From: Denitromonas halophila
GTDB taxonomy: Bacteria; Pseudomonadota; Gammaproteobacteria; Burkholderiales; Rhodocyclaceae
Direction: 5' to 3'
Length of the DNA: 64,000 nt
NCBI RefSeq assembly: GCF_007625155.1
Contig: NZ_VMNK01000003.1
Span: 1-64,000, forward strand
Part shown: positions 16,479-24,773 of the stretch, in pieces
Layout of the letters: every line of letters starts with the position of its first letter
Numbering within the stretch: position 1 is the first letter of the stretch
The notes under the pieces: generated by a model
Seen by the model: only the letters and a program-made list of their open reading frames with translations
Told to the model about the DNA's origin: nothing
Database searches by the model: none
Position numbers and translations under genes: made by a program

Positions 16479-17047
16479 GACACCCCCATGCAGCTATCGA
16501 CGCACTGCTTGAGGCTCTGCATGCCACGTCGAACCCAGGATTTGACGGTACCCAGCGGCTTGGCCAGCTGATTGGACAGTTCGCCATGACTGAGGCCATG
16601 CATGTAGGCCAGCACCAGCGCCTGCCGCTCGCCGCCCTTGAGCTCATCGAGGCAGCCGCGCAGCCAGTGACGCATGCGGGCGCTGTCGGCTTCGTCCTCG
16701 GACGCGTCGGACCAGTCGAAATAGCGATCCAGGCTGTCTTCGTCCTCATCGACGGAGATAACCCGCGCCACATCGGCCCGACTTACGGTGTCGATGGCAC
16801 GATTGCGCACGATGGTCGCCATCCAGGCCACCGGCCGGGTCGCCGTCGGATCGAAGCGTGCCGCCGCATGCCAGATCTTGATGAAAGCGTCGTGCAGCAC
16901 CTCTTCGGCCAGCTCGCGCCGGCCGGTGACCTTGAAGGCCACGCCCAGCAAGACCGGCGCTGTCAGGCGATAGAGCTGTTCAAAGGCCTCGGCGTCGCGC
17001 GCGGCGCTAAGAAGAATCAATCGTCGGATGTGGATATCGTCGAGCAT
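16475..17047 (-). CDS. ECF RNA polymerase sigma factor (SigK-like)
   Basis: The 190-residue sigma factor has region 2 (AFEQLYRLTAPVLLGVAFKVTGRRELAEEVLHDAFIKIWHAA, then PVAWMATIVRNRAIDTVSR) and region 4 (GERQALVLAYMHGLSHGELSNQLAKPLGTVKSWVRRGMQSLKQCV). It is coupled to the RskA-type anti-sigma gene. The motif TGCATCCA-N14-TCGTACAG upstream of it matches those before the P460 and ferritin-like genes, which supports autoregulation. The inducing signal is unknown; the targets hint at reactive nitrogen, oxygen or metal stress. Confidence 0.92.
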   Translation of the reverse strand: MLDDIHIRRLILLSAARDAEAFEQLYRLTAPVLLGVAFKVTGRRELAEEVLHDAFIKIWHAAARFDPTATRPVAWMATIVRNRAIDTVSRADVARVISVDEDEDSLDRYFDWSDASEDEADSARMRHWLRGCLDELKGGERQALVLAYMHGLSHGELSNQLAKPLGTVKSWVRRGMQSLKQCVDSCMGVS

Positions 17048-17084
17048 GGCTCCCCTCTCGGCGCAAAAGAGGCGCCCTTGCTCC

Positions 17085-17114
17085 CTGTACGACTATGGCC
17101 TCGCGCTGGATGCA
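17085..17114 (-). promoter_or_regulatory. ECF promoter of the sigma/anti-sigma operon
   Basis: The minus strand reads TGCATCCA (17114-17107), 14 nt, then TCGTACAG (17092-17085), 37 nt before the sigma ATG. It overlaps the last codons of the upstream racemase gene. Confidence 0.72.
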
Positions 17115-18232
17115 CGCGCACGAAGCGCTTCGCGATCCGCATCGGCCGCGGGCGCCGGCTTCGCCTCGCCGAGCGCATAGTCGCTCAGGCCGAAAGGCGG
17201 CGCAAACTGGCGGATACCACCGACCTCCACCACCATGCCGCGCGCCTGAATCTGCGGGTGCTGCAGGCTCTCGTGCAGGCGCAGCACCGGCGTGACGCAG
17301 CAATCGACCGCATCGAACACTGCCGTCCAGTGAGCCAGCGGCTGGGCACGGAAAATGGCTTCGAGCTGTGCGCGGGCATAGGCACCATCCTCGCCGCGGC
17401 TGAGGTGATAGGGTTTGAGGTCGGCCCGACCGAGGGTATCGCAGGTCAGCTGCCAGAACTTTTCTTCGAGCGCCCCCACTGCCATGTGCCGCCCGTCCTG
17501 CGTTTCATACACCCCGTAGCAGGGCACGCCGCCGGTAAGCAGATCTTCGCCGCGCGGACGGGTTTTGCCTTCGGCCAGCACTTCGGCCATGGGGAAGATC
17601 GCATGCGCCAGCGCCGCATCGGTCATGGCCACATCCACATGCCGGCCGCGACCATTGGCGCGCGCGTCGATCACCGCCGCCAGCACGCCCACCAGCGAAG
17701 TGAGCGTGCCGCCGAGCAGATCGGCAATCTGCAGATTGCTCATCGCCGGCGGCCCGCCCGCGACGCCCATCTGATCGAGCACACCGGCGTAGCCAAGGTA
17801 GTTGATGTCGTGCCCGGCGCGCTGCGCATAGGGGCCGGTCTGGCCATAGCCGCTGATACTGGCGTAGACCAGCCGCGGGTTGTGCGCGCTGAGCGTGGCG
17901 TAGTCGAGGCCCAGCTTGGCCATCACGCCGGGGCGAAAGCCTTCGACAAGAATGTCGGCCGTCGCCACCAGGCCAAGCAGCACCGCCTTGTCGGCCGGGT
18001 CCTTGAGGTCGAGCACCAGACTCTTCTTGTTGCGATTGACCAGCTGGAAGAAGTAGCTGGTGTCGCCATGCATGGCGCCCATGCTTCGGGCGTAGTCACC
18101 CACGCCGGGGTCTTCGATCTTGATGACTTCGGCGCCCAGGTCACCCAGGTGCATGGTGGCCAGCGGGCCCGGCAGCAGACGGGTGAGGTCGAGGACGGTG
18201 AGGCCGGTGAGGGGTTTGCTGCGTTCGGTCAT
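17093..18232 (-). CDS. CaiB/BaiF-family enzyme, probable alpha-methylacyl-CoA racemase
   Basis: A 379-residue class III CoA-transferase-fold protein (LDLTRLLPGPLATMHLGDLGAEVIKIE; NRNKKSLVLDLKDP). The GHDINYLGYAG motif (H141) together with D171 (NLQIADLLGG) keeps the 30-residue spacing of the His/Asp pair of alpha-methylacyl-CoA racemases, so racemization of 2-methylacyl-CoA esters is favoured over CoA transfer. It starts 3 nt after the carbonic anhydrase stop, so the two form one transcript. The acyl substrate is not known. Confidence 0.82.
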   Translation of the reverse strand: MTERSKPLTGLTVLDLTRLLPGPLATMHLGDLGAEVIKIEDPGVGDYARSMGAMHGDTSYFFQLVNRNKKSLVLDLKDPADKAVLLGLVATADILVEGFRPGVMAKLGLDYATLSAHNPRLVYASISGYGQTGPYAQRAGHDINYLGYAGVLDQMGVAGGPPAMSNLQIADLLGGTLTSLVGVLAAVIDARANGRGRHVDVAMTDAALAHAIFPMAEVLAEGKTRPRGEDLLTGGVPCYGVYETQDGRHMAVGALEEKFWQLTCDTLGRADLKPYHLSRGEDGAYARAQLEAIFRAQPLAHWTAVFDAVDCCVTPVLRLHESLQHPQIQARGMVVEVGGIRQFAPPFGLSDYALGEAKPAPAADADREALRARASSARP

Positions 18233-18235
18233 GTC

Positions 18236-18847
18236 TTACTCGCTTCTGGGGCGGCGCGGGCGCGACGCCTGCACGTTGATGCAGCCAGTGTCCATGTCAT
18301 ACACCCAGCCGTGCACCGCCAGCTTGCCGGCGTCGACCGCCCGCGCCACGAAGGGATAGGCCAGCAGGTGCTCCATCTGCAGGCTGACGTTTTCTTCCAC
18401 GACCAGCCGATGGCGCTGCACCGCGCTGAGCGGTTCGCTGGCGGTAAGCAGGCGCCCGTCCACGCGGTGGGCCGCCTCGCGAGCGCTGTTCAGCCAGATC
18501 GGCACGTACTGATCGTGCTCGCTGGTGTTGTCGAGCGCCAGAATGCCGCCGCAACCGTAGTGACCGCAGATGACGATGTCGGGAATGTTGAGGTGGTTGA
18601 TCGAGAACTCGAGCACCGCCGACAGGTTCCAATCGGCGCCGGCGACGATGTTGGCCACATTGCGATGCACGAAAATCTCGCCGGGGCGCGTCTGGGTGAT
18701 GGTGTTCACCGGCACACGCGAATCGGAGCAGCCGATCCACAGCACCGTAGGGTGCTGCGCTTTAGACAGTTCGGCGAAATACGGGCGCTCGCGTTCGAAC
18801 ACCGTCTCGACGAAACGACGATTGCCTTTGAGCAGGTCGTTGATCAT
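18236..18847 (-). CDS. can: Beta-class carbonic anhydrase
   Basis: The 203-residue enzyme interconverts CO2 and bicarbonate. The zinc ligands C40, H96 and C99 and the D42-R44 dyad are present in the motifs GCSDSRVP and CGHYGCGG; NVAN at 64-67 is also typical. The ATG at 18847 has a GGGAGAAGGG site. Pairing with an acyl-CoA racemase is unusual; it may supply bicarbonate for a carboxylase encoded elsewhere, which is speculation. Confidence 0.93.
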   Translation of the reverse strand: MINDLLKGNRRFVETVFERERPYFAELSKAQHPTVLWIGCSDSRVPVNTITQTRPGEIFVHRNVANIVAGADWNLSAVLEFSINHLNIPDIVICGHYGCGGILALDNTSEHDQYVPIWLNSAREAAHRVDGRLLTASEPLSAVQRHRLVVEENVSLQMEHLLAYPFVARAVDAGKLAVHGWVYDMDTGCINVQASRPRRPRSE

Positions 18848-18923
18848 GCCCTTCTCCCGCAGCGCGTGGGTATCTCGGTCAGCCCGTATCCTGTTCGCTG
18901 CGGGGCCATCGGTCGAGGGCGTG

Positions 18924-20153
18924 CTACTCGTAGGTCCGAACGTCGTCGATGACCTTGCCGTCGTTGGGCAACGAGCCTACGGCGCAGAACGCCACCTCAC
19001 CGCGCAGCTTGGTCAGCTCGCGCAGGCTGGCGACGATGCCGGCCTGCAGCGCGGCGTCTTCGGCGGCTTCGCACTTGAGCGTCATGCGATCGGTCAGGTC
19101 GGGGTTGTCCACCACCAGGCGTGCACGCTGGATCTCGGGGTGGCGCTTGACCACCGCGGCGACCTGCCCGGGATGCACGAACATGCCCTTGATCTTGGTG
19201 GTCTGGTCGGCCCGCCCCATCCAGCCCTTGATGCGGGCGTTGGTGCGCCCGCAGGGGCTCGCGCCCGGCAGCACGGCCGAGAGGTCGCCGGTGCCGAAGC
19301 GGATCAGCGGATAGTCGGGGTTGAAGGTGGTCACCACCACCTCGCCGACCTCGCCCTCGGCCACCGGATCGCCGGTGCCGGGACGCACGATCTCGACCAG
19401 TACGTCTTCATCAATCACCAGGCCTTCGCGGGCCGGGGTTTCGTAGGCGATCAGGCCGATGTCTGCCGTGGCATAGGCCTGGTAGGCATGAATGCCGCGT
19501 GCCGCCAGCGCGTCGCGCTGGCTGGGCGGAAACGCTTCGCCCGACACAAAGGCCTTGCTCAGGCTGAGGGTAATGCCGGCTTCGTCGGCTTTTTCGAGCA
19601 AGATGCGCAGGAAAGACGGCGTGCCGGTATAGGCCACCGGCTGCAAATCGAGCATGGCGGCCAGCTGCTGTTCGGTCTGACCCACCCCCCCCGGAAACAC
19701 CGAGCAGCCAATGGCATGCGCACCAGTTTCCATCATCGAGCCCGCCGGTGTCATGTGATAGGAGAAGGTGTTGTGCACCAGATCGCCTTCGCGGAAGCCG
19801 GCGGCAAACAGCGCACGGGCCATTCGCCAGTAGTTTTCACGCGCGCCTTCGGGCTCGTAGAGCGGTCCCGGTGAGGCAAAGACCCGCGCGCAGGACGCGC
19901 CCCACTTGATGGCAGAAAAGCCACCGAAGGGGCGCGCCGCCTTCTGCAACTCGAGCAGCTCCGACTTGCGGGTCACTGGCAATGCTGACAGCGCCTCACG
20001 CGAGGTGATGGTGCTCGGGTCGACCGCCTTCAGCAGACTCGCAAACGCCGGCGTCTTGGCCTTTGCATGCTGAATCTGCTGGGGCAGGCGGGCCAGCAAG
20101 TCCCGCTCGCGCTCGGCGGGATCGCGGTGTTCTCTGGCGTCGAAGAAGTTCAT
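18924..20153 (-). CDS. Phenylacetate-CoA ligase family (PaaK-like) AMP-forming ligase
   Basis: A 409-residue ANL-superfamily enzyme of the compact PaaK type, with YATADIGLIAYET (adenylate-binding), FGTGDLSAVLPG, RTNARIKGWMGRADQTTKIKGMFVHPGQV (hinge and C-terminal subdomain) and a C-terminal NDGKVIDDVRTYE with the expected lysine. It activates an aryl or acyl acid to its CoA ester with ATP. The Ser/Gly-rich P-loop is weakly conserved (FASPGPLYEPEG), which is a slight oddity. It is the last gene of the Liv-type transporter operon, so its substrate is probably imported by that system. Start 20153 has an AAGGA site. Confidence 0.85.
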   Translation of the reverse strand: MNFFDAREHRDPAERERDLLARLPQQIQHAKAKTPAFASLLKAVDPSTITSREALSALPVTRKSELLELQKAARPFGGFSAIKWGASCARVFASPGPLYEPEGARENYWRMARALFAAGFREGDLVHNTFSYHMTPAGSMMETGAHAIGCSVFPGGVGQTEQQLAAMLDLQPVAYTGTPSFLRILLEKADEAGITLSLSKAFVSGEAFPPSQRDALAARGIHAYQAYATADIGLIAYETPAREGLVIDEDVLVEIVRPGTGDPVAEGEVGEVVVTTFNPDYPLIRFGTGDLSAVLPGASPCGRTNARIKGWMGRADQTTKIKGMFVHPGQVAAVVKRHPEIQRARLVVDNPDLTDRMTLKCEAAEDAALQAGIVASLRELTKLRGEVAFCAVGSLPNDGKVIDDVRTYE

Positions 20154-20210
20154 AAGATTCCTTGATTCAATCAATACAGGCGCGGCCCGCGCTCCGGCGC
20201 GATGGGCCAG

Positions 20211-20241
20211 CCGTGGTTACGAGCGCTGCCCGCAACCACGG
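20211..20241 (-). terminator. Hairpin after livF-like gene
   Basis: CCGTGGTT and AACCACGG form an 8-bp stem immediately after the livF-like stop and before the PaaK-like ligase. There is no T-tract; it may cause partial termination or stabilise the upstream mRNA. Confidence 0.4.
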
Positions 20242-20242
20242 A

Positions 20243-21085
20243 TCAAGACAGCCAGCGCTTGCGACGGCGATAGTGCTTGACGTCGCGGAAGCTCTTGCGC
20301 CCTTCGCCCGACAAACCGAGGTAGAACTCTTTCACGTCCTCGTTGGTGGCCAGGTACTGCGCCTCGCCTTCCATCACGATGCGGCCGTTCTCGAGGATGT
20401 ACCCGAAGTCGGCATAGCGCAGCGCGACCATGGTGTTCTGCTCGGCGAGCAGGAAGCTCACGTTTTCTTTCTTGTTCAGGTCTTTCACGATCTCGAAAAT
20501 CTCTTCGACGATCTGCGGCGCCAGGCCCATGGAGGGCTCATCGAGCAGCACCATCTCGGGGTTGGCCATGATGGCGCGACCAATGGCGCACATCTGTTGC
20601 TCACCGCCCGAGGTGTAGCCCGCCTGCGAGCTACGACGCGTCTTGAGACGCGGGAAGTAGTCATAGACCATGTCGAGCGAGCGCTTGATGCCGGCGCTGC
20701 CATCGCCCCGGGTGTAGGCACCGGTGAGCAGATTCTCTTCAATGGTCAGGTGGCCGAAGCAGTGACGGCCTTCCATCACCTGGATCACGCCACGCTTGAC
20801 GAGGTCGGCCGGCGTCATCTGATCGATGCGCGCGCCCTTGAATTCGATATTGCCCTTGGTCACATCGCCACGCTCTGCACGCAGCAGGTTCGAGATGGAT
20901 TTGAGCGTTGTGCTCTTGCCGGCGCCGTTGGCACCGAGCAAAGCGACGATCTTGCCTTTCGGAACAACAAGGGATACGCCCTTGAGAACCAGAATGACGT
21001 GGTCGTAAATGACCTCGACGTTATTGACGCTGAGGTAGGGTGCGGCCTCGATGGCCGCGGCAGTATTCTGCATTGTCATTGTCAT
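20243..21085 (-). CDS. livF: Branched-chain amino acid-type ABC transporter ATPase (LivF-like)
   Basis: The 280-residue ATPase has Walker A GANGAGKST, signature SGGEQQM, Walker B MVLLDEPSMGL and the H-loop region replaced by AEQN, as is normal for LivF proteins. It powers the transporter together with the LivG-like ATPase encoded upstream. Three in-frame ATGs lie at 21085, 21079 and 21073; 21085 is chosen as the longest that does not enter the hairpin region. The substrate is probably an aromatic or acyl acid rather than an amino acid, because CoA ligases flank the operon. That is inference. Confidence 0.9.
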   Translation of the reverse strand: MTMTMQNTAAAIEAAPYLSVNNVEVIYDHVILVLKGVSLVVPKGKIVALLGANGAGKSTTLKSISNLLRAERGDVTKGNIEFKGARIDQMTPADLVKRGVIQVMEGRHCFGHLTIEENLLTGAYTRGDGSAGIKRSLDMVYDYFPRLKTRRSSQAGYTSGGEQQMCAIGRAIMANPEMVLLDEPSMGLAPQIVEEIFEIVKDLNKKENVSFLLAEQNTMVALRYADFGYILENGRIVMEGEAQYLATNEDVKEFYLGLSGEGRKSFRDVKHYRRRKRWLS

Positions 21086-21138
21086 GTCTCTGCCGACTTG
21101 GTGTTGCCCCTCCTTCCCCGCAAACTGCTCAAGAGAGG

Positions 21139-21172
21139 GTCCGCCGAACGCACCGCGATGCGCTCGGCGGAC
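21139..21172 (-). terminator. Intercistronic hairpin between livK- and livF-like genes
   Basis: GTCCGCCGAACGCA and TGCGCTCGGCGGAC form a 14-bp stem with one mismatch in the 146-nt gap. Such a structure usually protects the abundant binding-protein message and lowers expression of downstream genes. Confidence 0.5.
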
Positions 21173-21231
21173 CTCCCCCATTCGGGGAAGGCCCCGCACA
21201 GCCGCCCAGGCGGCCGTGCGTGCCCTTGCAA

Positions 21232-22554
21232 TTACATCTCTTTCGAGCAATCGCGCGGGGTAATGCCTTTTTCCTTGGCGTAGGCCGCCGCGGACTCTTC
21301 GATCATGCCGCGAACCATTTCCTTGTCGGCGTCGATCCAGTCGGTGACGACGTTCCACTTGTTGCCGTCCCACTGCTGGTACTTGACCTTGCCGGAACCT
21401 TCGTGGTCCATGCAGCTGGTCTTGAGCGGCGGCAGGAAGCCGGTGGCGCCCAATTCGCCCAGACGCTTGTCGTCCATGTCGAGGTTCTCGAAGCCCCAGC
21501 GCACTTGCTCGCCGGTCAGGGCCTTGCCCTTGCCGTACTTCTCCTGCGCCTTGCGAATCGCCTCGACCGTGATCAGACCGTGCACCACGCCGCGGTTGTA
21601 ATAGACGCTACCGATGCGGGACTTGTCTTCCATGTTGCCGTGGCCCTTGGCGTACACGAACTTCTCGATATCCTTGATGACCGGGTAGTCGGCGCCTGCC
21701 ACGTTGTAACCTGCGGCCGTAAAGCCCTTGGCAGCGCTACCGGCCGGCACCGTGTCTTCCTCTGCGCCGGACCACCACACGCCGACCATCTTCTCGCGCG
21801 AGAACCCGGTCTTGGCGGCTGACTTGAGTGCGGTCGGGTTCATCACACCCCAGCCCCACAGAATGACCCAGTCCGGACGCAGCTGACGGATCTGCAGCCA
21901 CTGCGACTGCTGCTCGTTACCCGGGTGGGCAACGGCCAGCTTGGTCAGCTCATAGCCATAACGCTCGGCCATTTTCTCGAGCACGGCGTGCGACTCTTTG
22001 CCGTAGGCGGAGTCGTGATACAGCAGGGCGATCTTCTTGCCCTTGAGCTTGTCGGTACCGCCTTCTTTGCCGGCGATGTACTTGACCATCGTGGTCGCCT
22101 GCGACCAGTAGGTGGTGATCAGCGGGAAGACGTACGGGAAGACGCGGCCATCGGCTGCATCGGTACGGCCGTAACCCATGGTCACCAGCGGAATCTTGTC
22201 CTTGGCGACCTTGTCGAGCACGGAATAGGTGATACCGGTCGACAGCGGCTGGAACACCGAGTTACCCGTCTCGCCCTTTTCCTTCAGACGCTCGTAGCAC
22301 TCGACGCCCCGGGCGTTGTTGTACTCGGTTTCGCACTCTTCCCAAGCGAGCTTGACGCCGTTGATGCCGCCATCGCGCTCGTTGATCATCTGCATGTAGT
22401 CGATCCAGCCACCGTAGATTCCGGAGCCGCCTGCAGCGTAGGGACCGACGCGGTAGCTCGGCAGACCAATGAACTGTTCCGCCGCAATCGCCATGGACGA
22501 ACCCAGCAAGCCCGCAACAGCGGCGCCGAGAATGACTGTTTTCTTCAGATTCAT
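21232..22554 (-). CDS. Periplasmic substrate-binding protein of the Liv-type transporter
   Basis: A 440-residue type I binding protein with a signal peptide (AAVAGLLGSSMAIAAEQ). Core segments are YAAGGSGIYGGWIDYMQMINERDGGINGVKL, FQPLSTGITYSVLDKVAKDKIPLV and KGKKIALLYHDSAYGKESH. It is longer than LivK (about 370 residues) and resembles the large binding proteins that accompany CoA-ligase operons. A strong GAGGAG site precedes the ATG at 22554. It captures the substrate for the LivH/M permeases. Confidence 0.9.
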   Translation of the reverse strand: MNLKKTVILGAAVAGLLGSSMAIAAEQFIGLPSYRVGPYAAGGSGIYGGWIDYMQMINERDGGINGVKLAWEECETEYNNARGVECYERLKEKGETGNSVFQPLSTGITYSVLDKVAKDKIPLVTMGYGRTDAADGRVFPYVFPLITTYWSQATTMVKYIAGKEGGTDKLKGKKIALLYHDSAYGKESHAVLEKMAERYGYELTKLAVAHPGNEQQSQWLQIRQLRPDWVILWGWGVMNPTALKSAAKTGFSREKMVGVWWSGAEEDTVPAGSAAKGFTAAGYNVAGADYPVIKDIEKFVYAKGHGNMEDKSRIGSVYYNRGVVHGLITVEAIRKAQEKYGKGKALTGEQVRWGFENLDMDDKRLGELGATGFLPPLKTSCMDHEGSGKVKYQQWDGNKWNVVTDWIDADKEMVRGMIEESAAAYAKEKGITPRDCSKEM

Positions 22555-22624
22555 GTGTTTATCTCCTCTTTTTTCTTTGGTGTTGCCTGGTGAGATCAGC
22601 GCAAAACGCCAATCGAATTCCAGT

Positions 22625-23692
22625 TTAGTGCGGGAACGGCCACAGCCGCAGCTTCTCCTTGCCGATCTGCCACAAGCGAGCCAGCCCGTGCGGTTCGACA
22701 ATCAGGAAGAACACAATCAACCCACCAAAGACGATGAGCTGAAGGTTGGATACGAAACTCGAAGACACCAGGTCACCCAGCAGCATCGGCACGAACACAT
22801 CGAGCGCGATCGGCAGCAGCACGATGAAGGCCGCGCCGAGGAAGGAGCCCATGATCGAGCCCACCCCGCCGATGATGATCATGAACAGGATCTTGAAGGA
22901 CAGGTCCAGGTTGAAGCCCTCCGGCTCCACCGTGCCGATGTAGGTGTAGGCATAGAGCGCGCCAGCCACACCACAGTAGAACGAGGACACCGCAAACGCG
23001 GTCAGCTTGGTGCGCATCAGGCGGATGCCGATCACCTCGGCAGCCACGTCCATGTCACGCACCGCCATCCACGAACGGCCGGTGGTCGAGCGCACCATGT
23101 TCTTGGCCGCCAGGGCCATCATCACCACCACGAACAGGGTCAGCAGGTACTTGGACTGCGGCCCCTCGAAGGCGAAGCCGAGAATTTCGATCTGCTGTGC
23201 GGTGATCACGCCCGAGGACGAGTAGTTGGAGAACCACTCGATCTTGACCAGCGCCCAGACGATGAAGAACTGCGCCGCGAGCGTGGCCACCGCGAGGTAA
23301 AAGCCCTTGATACGCAAGCTCGGCAGGCCGAACATCACGCCAACCAGGGCCGCACACAGCCCGCCCAGCAAAATCGCCACCAGGAAGGGCATGCCGTCAA
23401 TGCGCAGCATGAAGTTATAGGCCCCGAAGGCGCCCACCGCCATGAACGCGGCCGAACCCAGCGACAGCTGGCCCGCGTAGCCGGTGAGGATGTTCAGACC
23501 GATCGCTGCCAGCGAAAAGATCAGCACCGGAATCAAAATGGCCTTGAGCCAGTACTGGTCGGCAAACAGCGGCACCGCCAGGGCGAAGAAACCAATCAGC
23601 AGCATGACGCCGATACGGTCCTGAAGAATTGGGAAGATCTGTTGATCTGCCTCGTAACTGGCCTTGAACTGGCCGGCTTCACGGTAAAGCAT
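22625..23692 (-). CDS. livM: Liv-type ABC transporter permease (LivM-like)
   Basis: The 355-residue inner-membrane permease has about ten helices and the family motif LNILTGYAGQLSLGSAAFMAVGAFGAYNF, plus the cytoplasmic EAA-like loop (RSTTGRSWMAVRDMDVAAEVIGIRLMRTKLTAFAVSSFYCGVAGALY). A GGAG site precedes the ATG. It pairs with the LivH-like permease encoded next to it. Confidence 0.92.
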   Translation of the reverse strand: MLYREAGQFKASYEADQQIFPILQDRIGVMLLIGFFALAVPLFADQYWLKAILIPVLIFSLAAIGLNILTGYAGQLSLGSAAFMAVGAFGAYNFMLRIDGMPFLVAILLGGLCAALVGVMFGLPSLRIKGFYLAVATLAAQFFIVWALVKIEWFSNYSSSGVITAQQIEILGFAFEGPQSKYLLTLFVVVMMALAAKNMVRSTTGRSWMAVRDMDVAAEVIGIRLMRTKLTAFAVSSFYCGVAGALYAYTYIGTVEPEGFNLDLSFKILFMIIIGGVGSIMGSFLGAAFIVLLPIALDVFVPMLLGDLVSSSFVSNLQLIVFGGLIVFFLIVEPHGLARLWQIGKEKLRLWPFPH

Positions 23693-23744
23693 GAGTTGTC
23701 TCCAATGTTGCCGCTCTCGTTATTCGTATCCATCGCCCGGCGCC

Positions 23745-23814
23745 GGGCCGCCCCAAGGCGGGCGACGGCCCCCTCCGGGGGCAGCGCCGGGGCCTTGGCC
23801 CCAAGCGTGGGGGC
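23745..23814. repeat. Dispersed G/C-rich intergenic repeat, copy 1
   Basis: In the gap between livH and livM, the complement reads GCCCCCACGCT, then GCTGCCCCC-GAGGGGG, and ends with CTTGGGGCGGCCC. The same blocks recur at 29955-30017 inside a mobile element. Such blocks are common intergenic repeats in beta-proteobacteria; their function is unknown. Confidence 0.6.
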
Positions 23815-24741
23815 TCATACTCTGTCAATATGCTTCTCGCCGAACAGACCTTCCGGACGAACCAGCAGGAAGCCGAGCGCGAGGATGTACGGGAACCAGG
23901 ATTCGATACCACCGCCAACGAAGGGGCCGACATACACCTCGGCCAGCTTCTCGGAGGCGCCGATGATCAGACCGCCCACGATGGCACCGGGCACCGACGT
24001 GAATCCGCCGAGGATCAGCACCGGCAGCGCCTTGAGTGCGGTGAAGGTCAGCGCAAACTGCACCCCGTTACGCGCGCCCCAGATCATCCCGGCCACGAGG
24101 GCCACAAAACCGGCCACTGCCCACACGATGACCCAGATGTGACGCAGCGGAATACCGATCGACAAGGCCGCCTGGTGATCGTCCGCCACGGCGCGCAGGG
24201 CCCGGCCGATGCGGGTGTATTGGAAGAACAGCGCCAGCGCTGCCACCAGCACCGCCGCCACCGCTGCGGCGAACACGTCGAAGGACGAAATCAGGATGTT
24301 GAAGTTGTCCATCATGTATTCGATGGGGACATCCGCGATACCCAGATCCAGGCCACGCACGTTGGCGCCCCAGATGCCCTGTGCAATCCCTTCCACCAGG
24401 AAGGTCAGACCGATGGTCGCCATGAACAAGGTAATCGGCGGCTGATTGACCAGCGGGCGCAGCACGAACTTCTCGGTCGCGATCGCAAGCACCACCATGG
24501 CGGCCAGCGACAGCACGAAGGCCAGCCAGAATACCGCCCGACCGCCTTCTTCCATCCCGGTCCAGCCGGGCAAGACTTCCAGAAAGCCGACGAAGGTCAG
24601 CGCGGCAAAAAACACCATGGCGCCCTGCGCGAAGTTGAACACCCCGGACGCCTTGTAGATCAGCACGAAGCCCAGCGCCACGAGGGCATACAACACCCCT
24701 GAGAGCAGGCCGCCGATCAGCACTTCGAAAAAGAACTGCAT
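23815..24741 (-). CDS. livH: Liv-type ABC transporter permease (LivH-like)
   Basis: The 308-residue permease has eight or more helices, with the N-terminus LIGGLLSGVLYALVALGFVLIYKASGVFNFAQGAMVFFAAL typical of LivH and the coupling loop RIGRALRAVADDHQAALSIGIPLRHIWVIVWA. It forms the membrane channel with the LivM-like subunit. Confidence 0.92.
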   Translation of the reverse strand: MQFFFEVLIGGLLSGVLYALVALGFVLIYKASGVFNFAQGAMVFFAALTFVGFLEVLPGWTGMEEGGRAVFWLAFVLSLAAMVVLAIATEKFVLRPLVNQPPITLFMATIGLTFLVEGIAQGIWGANVRGLDLGIADVPIEYMMDNFNILISSFDVFAAAVAAVLVAALALFFQYTRIGRALRAVADDHQAALSIGIPLRHIWVIVWAVAGFVALVAGMIWGARNGVQFALTFTALKALPVLILGGFTSVPGAIVGGLIIGASEKLAEVYVGPFVGGGIESWFPYILALGFLLVRPEGLFGEKHIDRV

Positions 24742-24773
24742 TGTTTGTCTCCCTTATCCTTTTCGCGGCGCGC

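Noticed and set aside
16586-18952. A 788-codon plus-strand open frame opposite the sigma, racemase and carbonic anhydrase genes
   Set aside because: It is antisense to three well-supported genes. Its long open frame follows from high-GC codon bias, and its composition is His/Arg/Val-rich as in other shadows.
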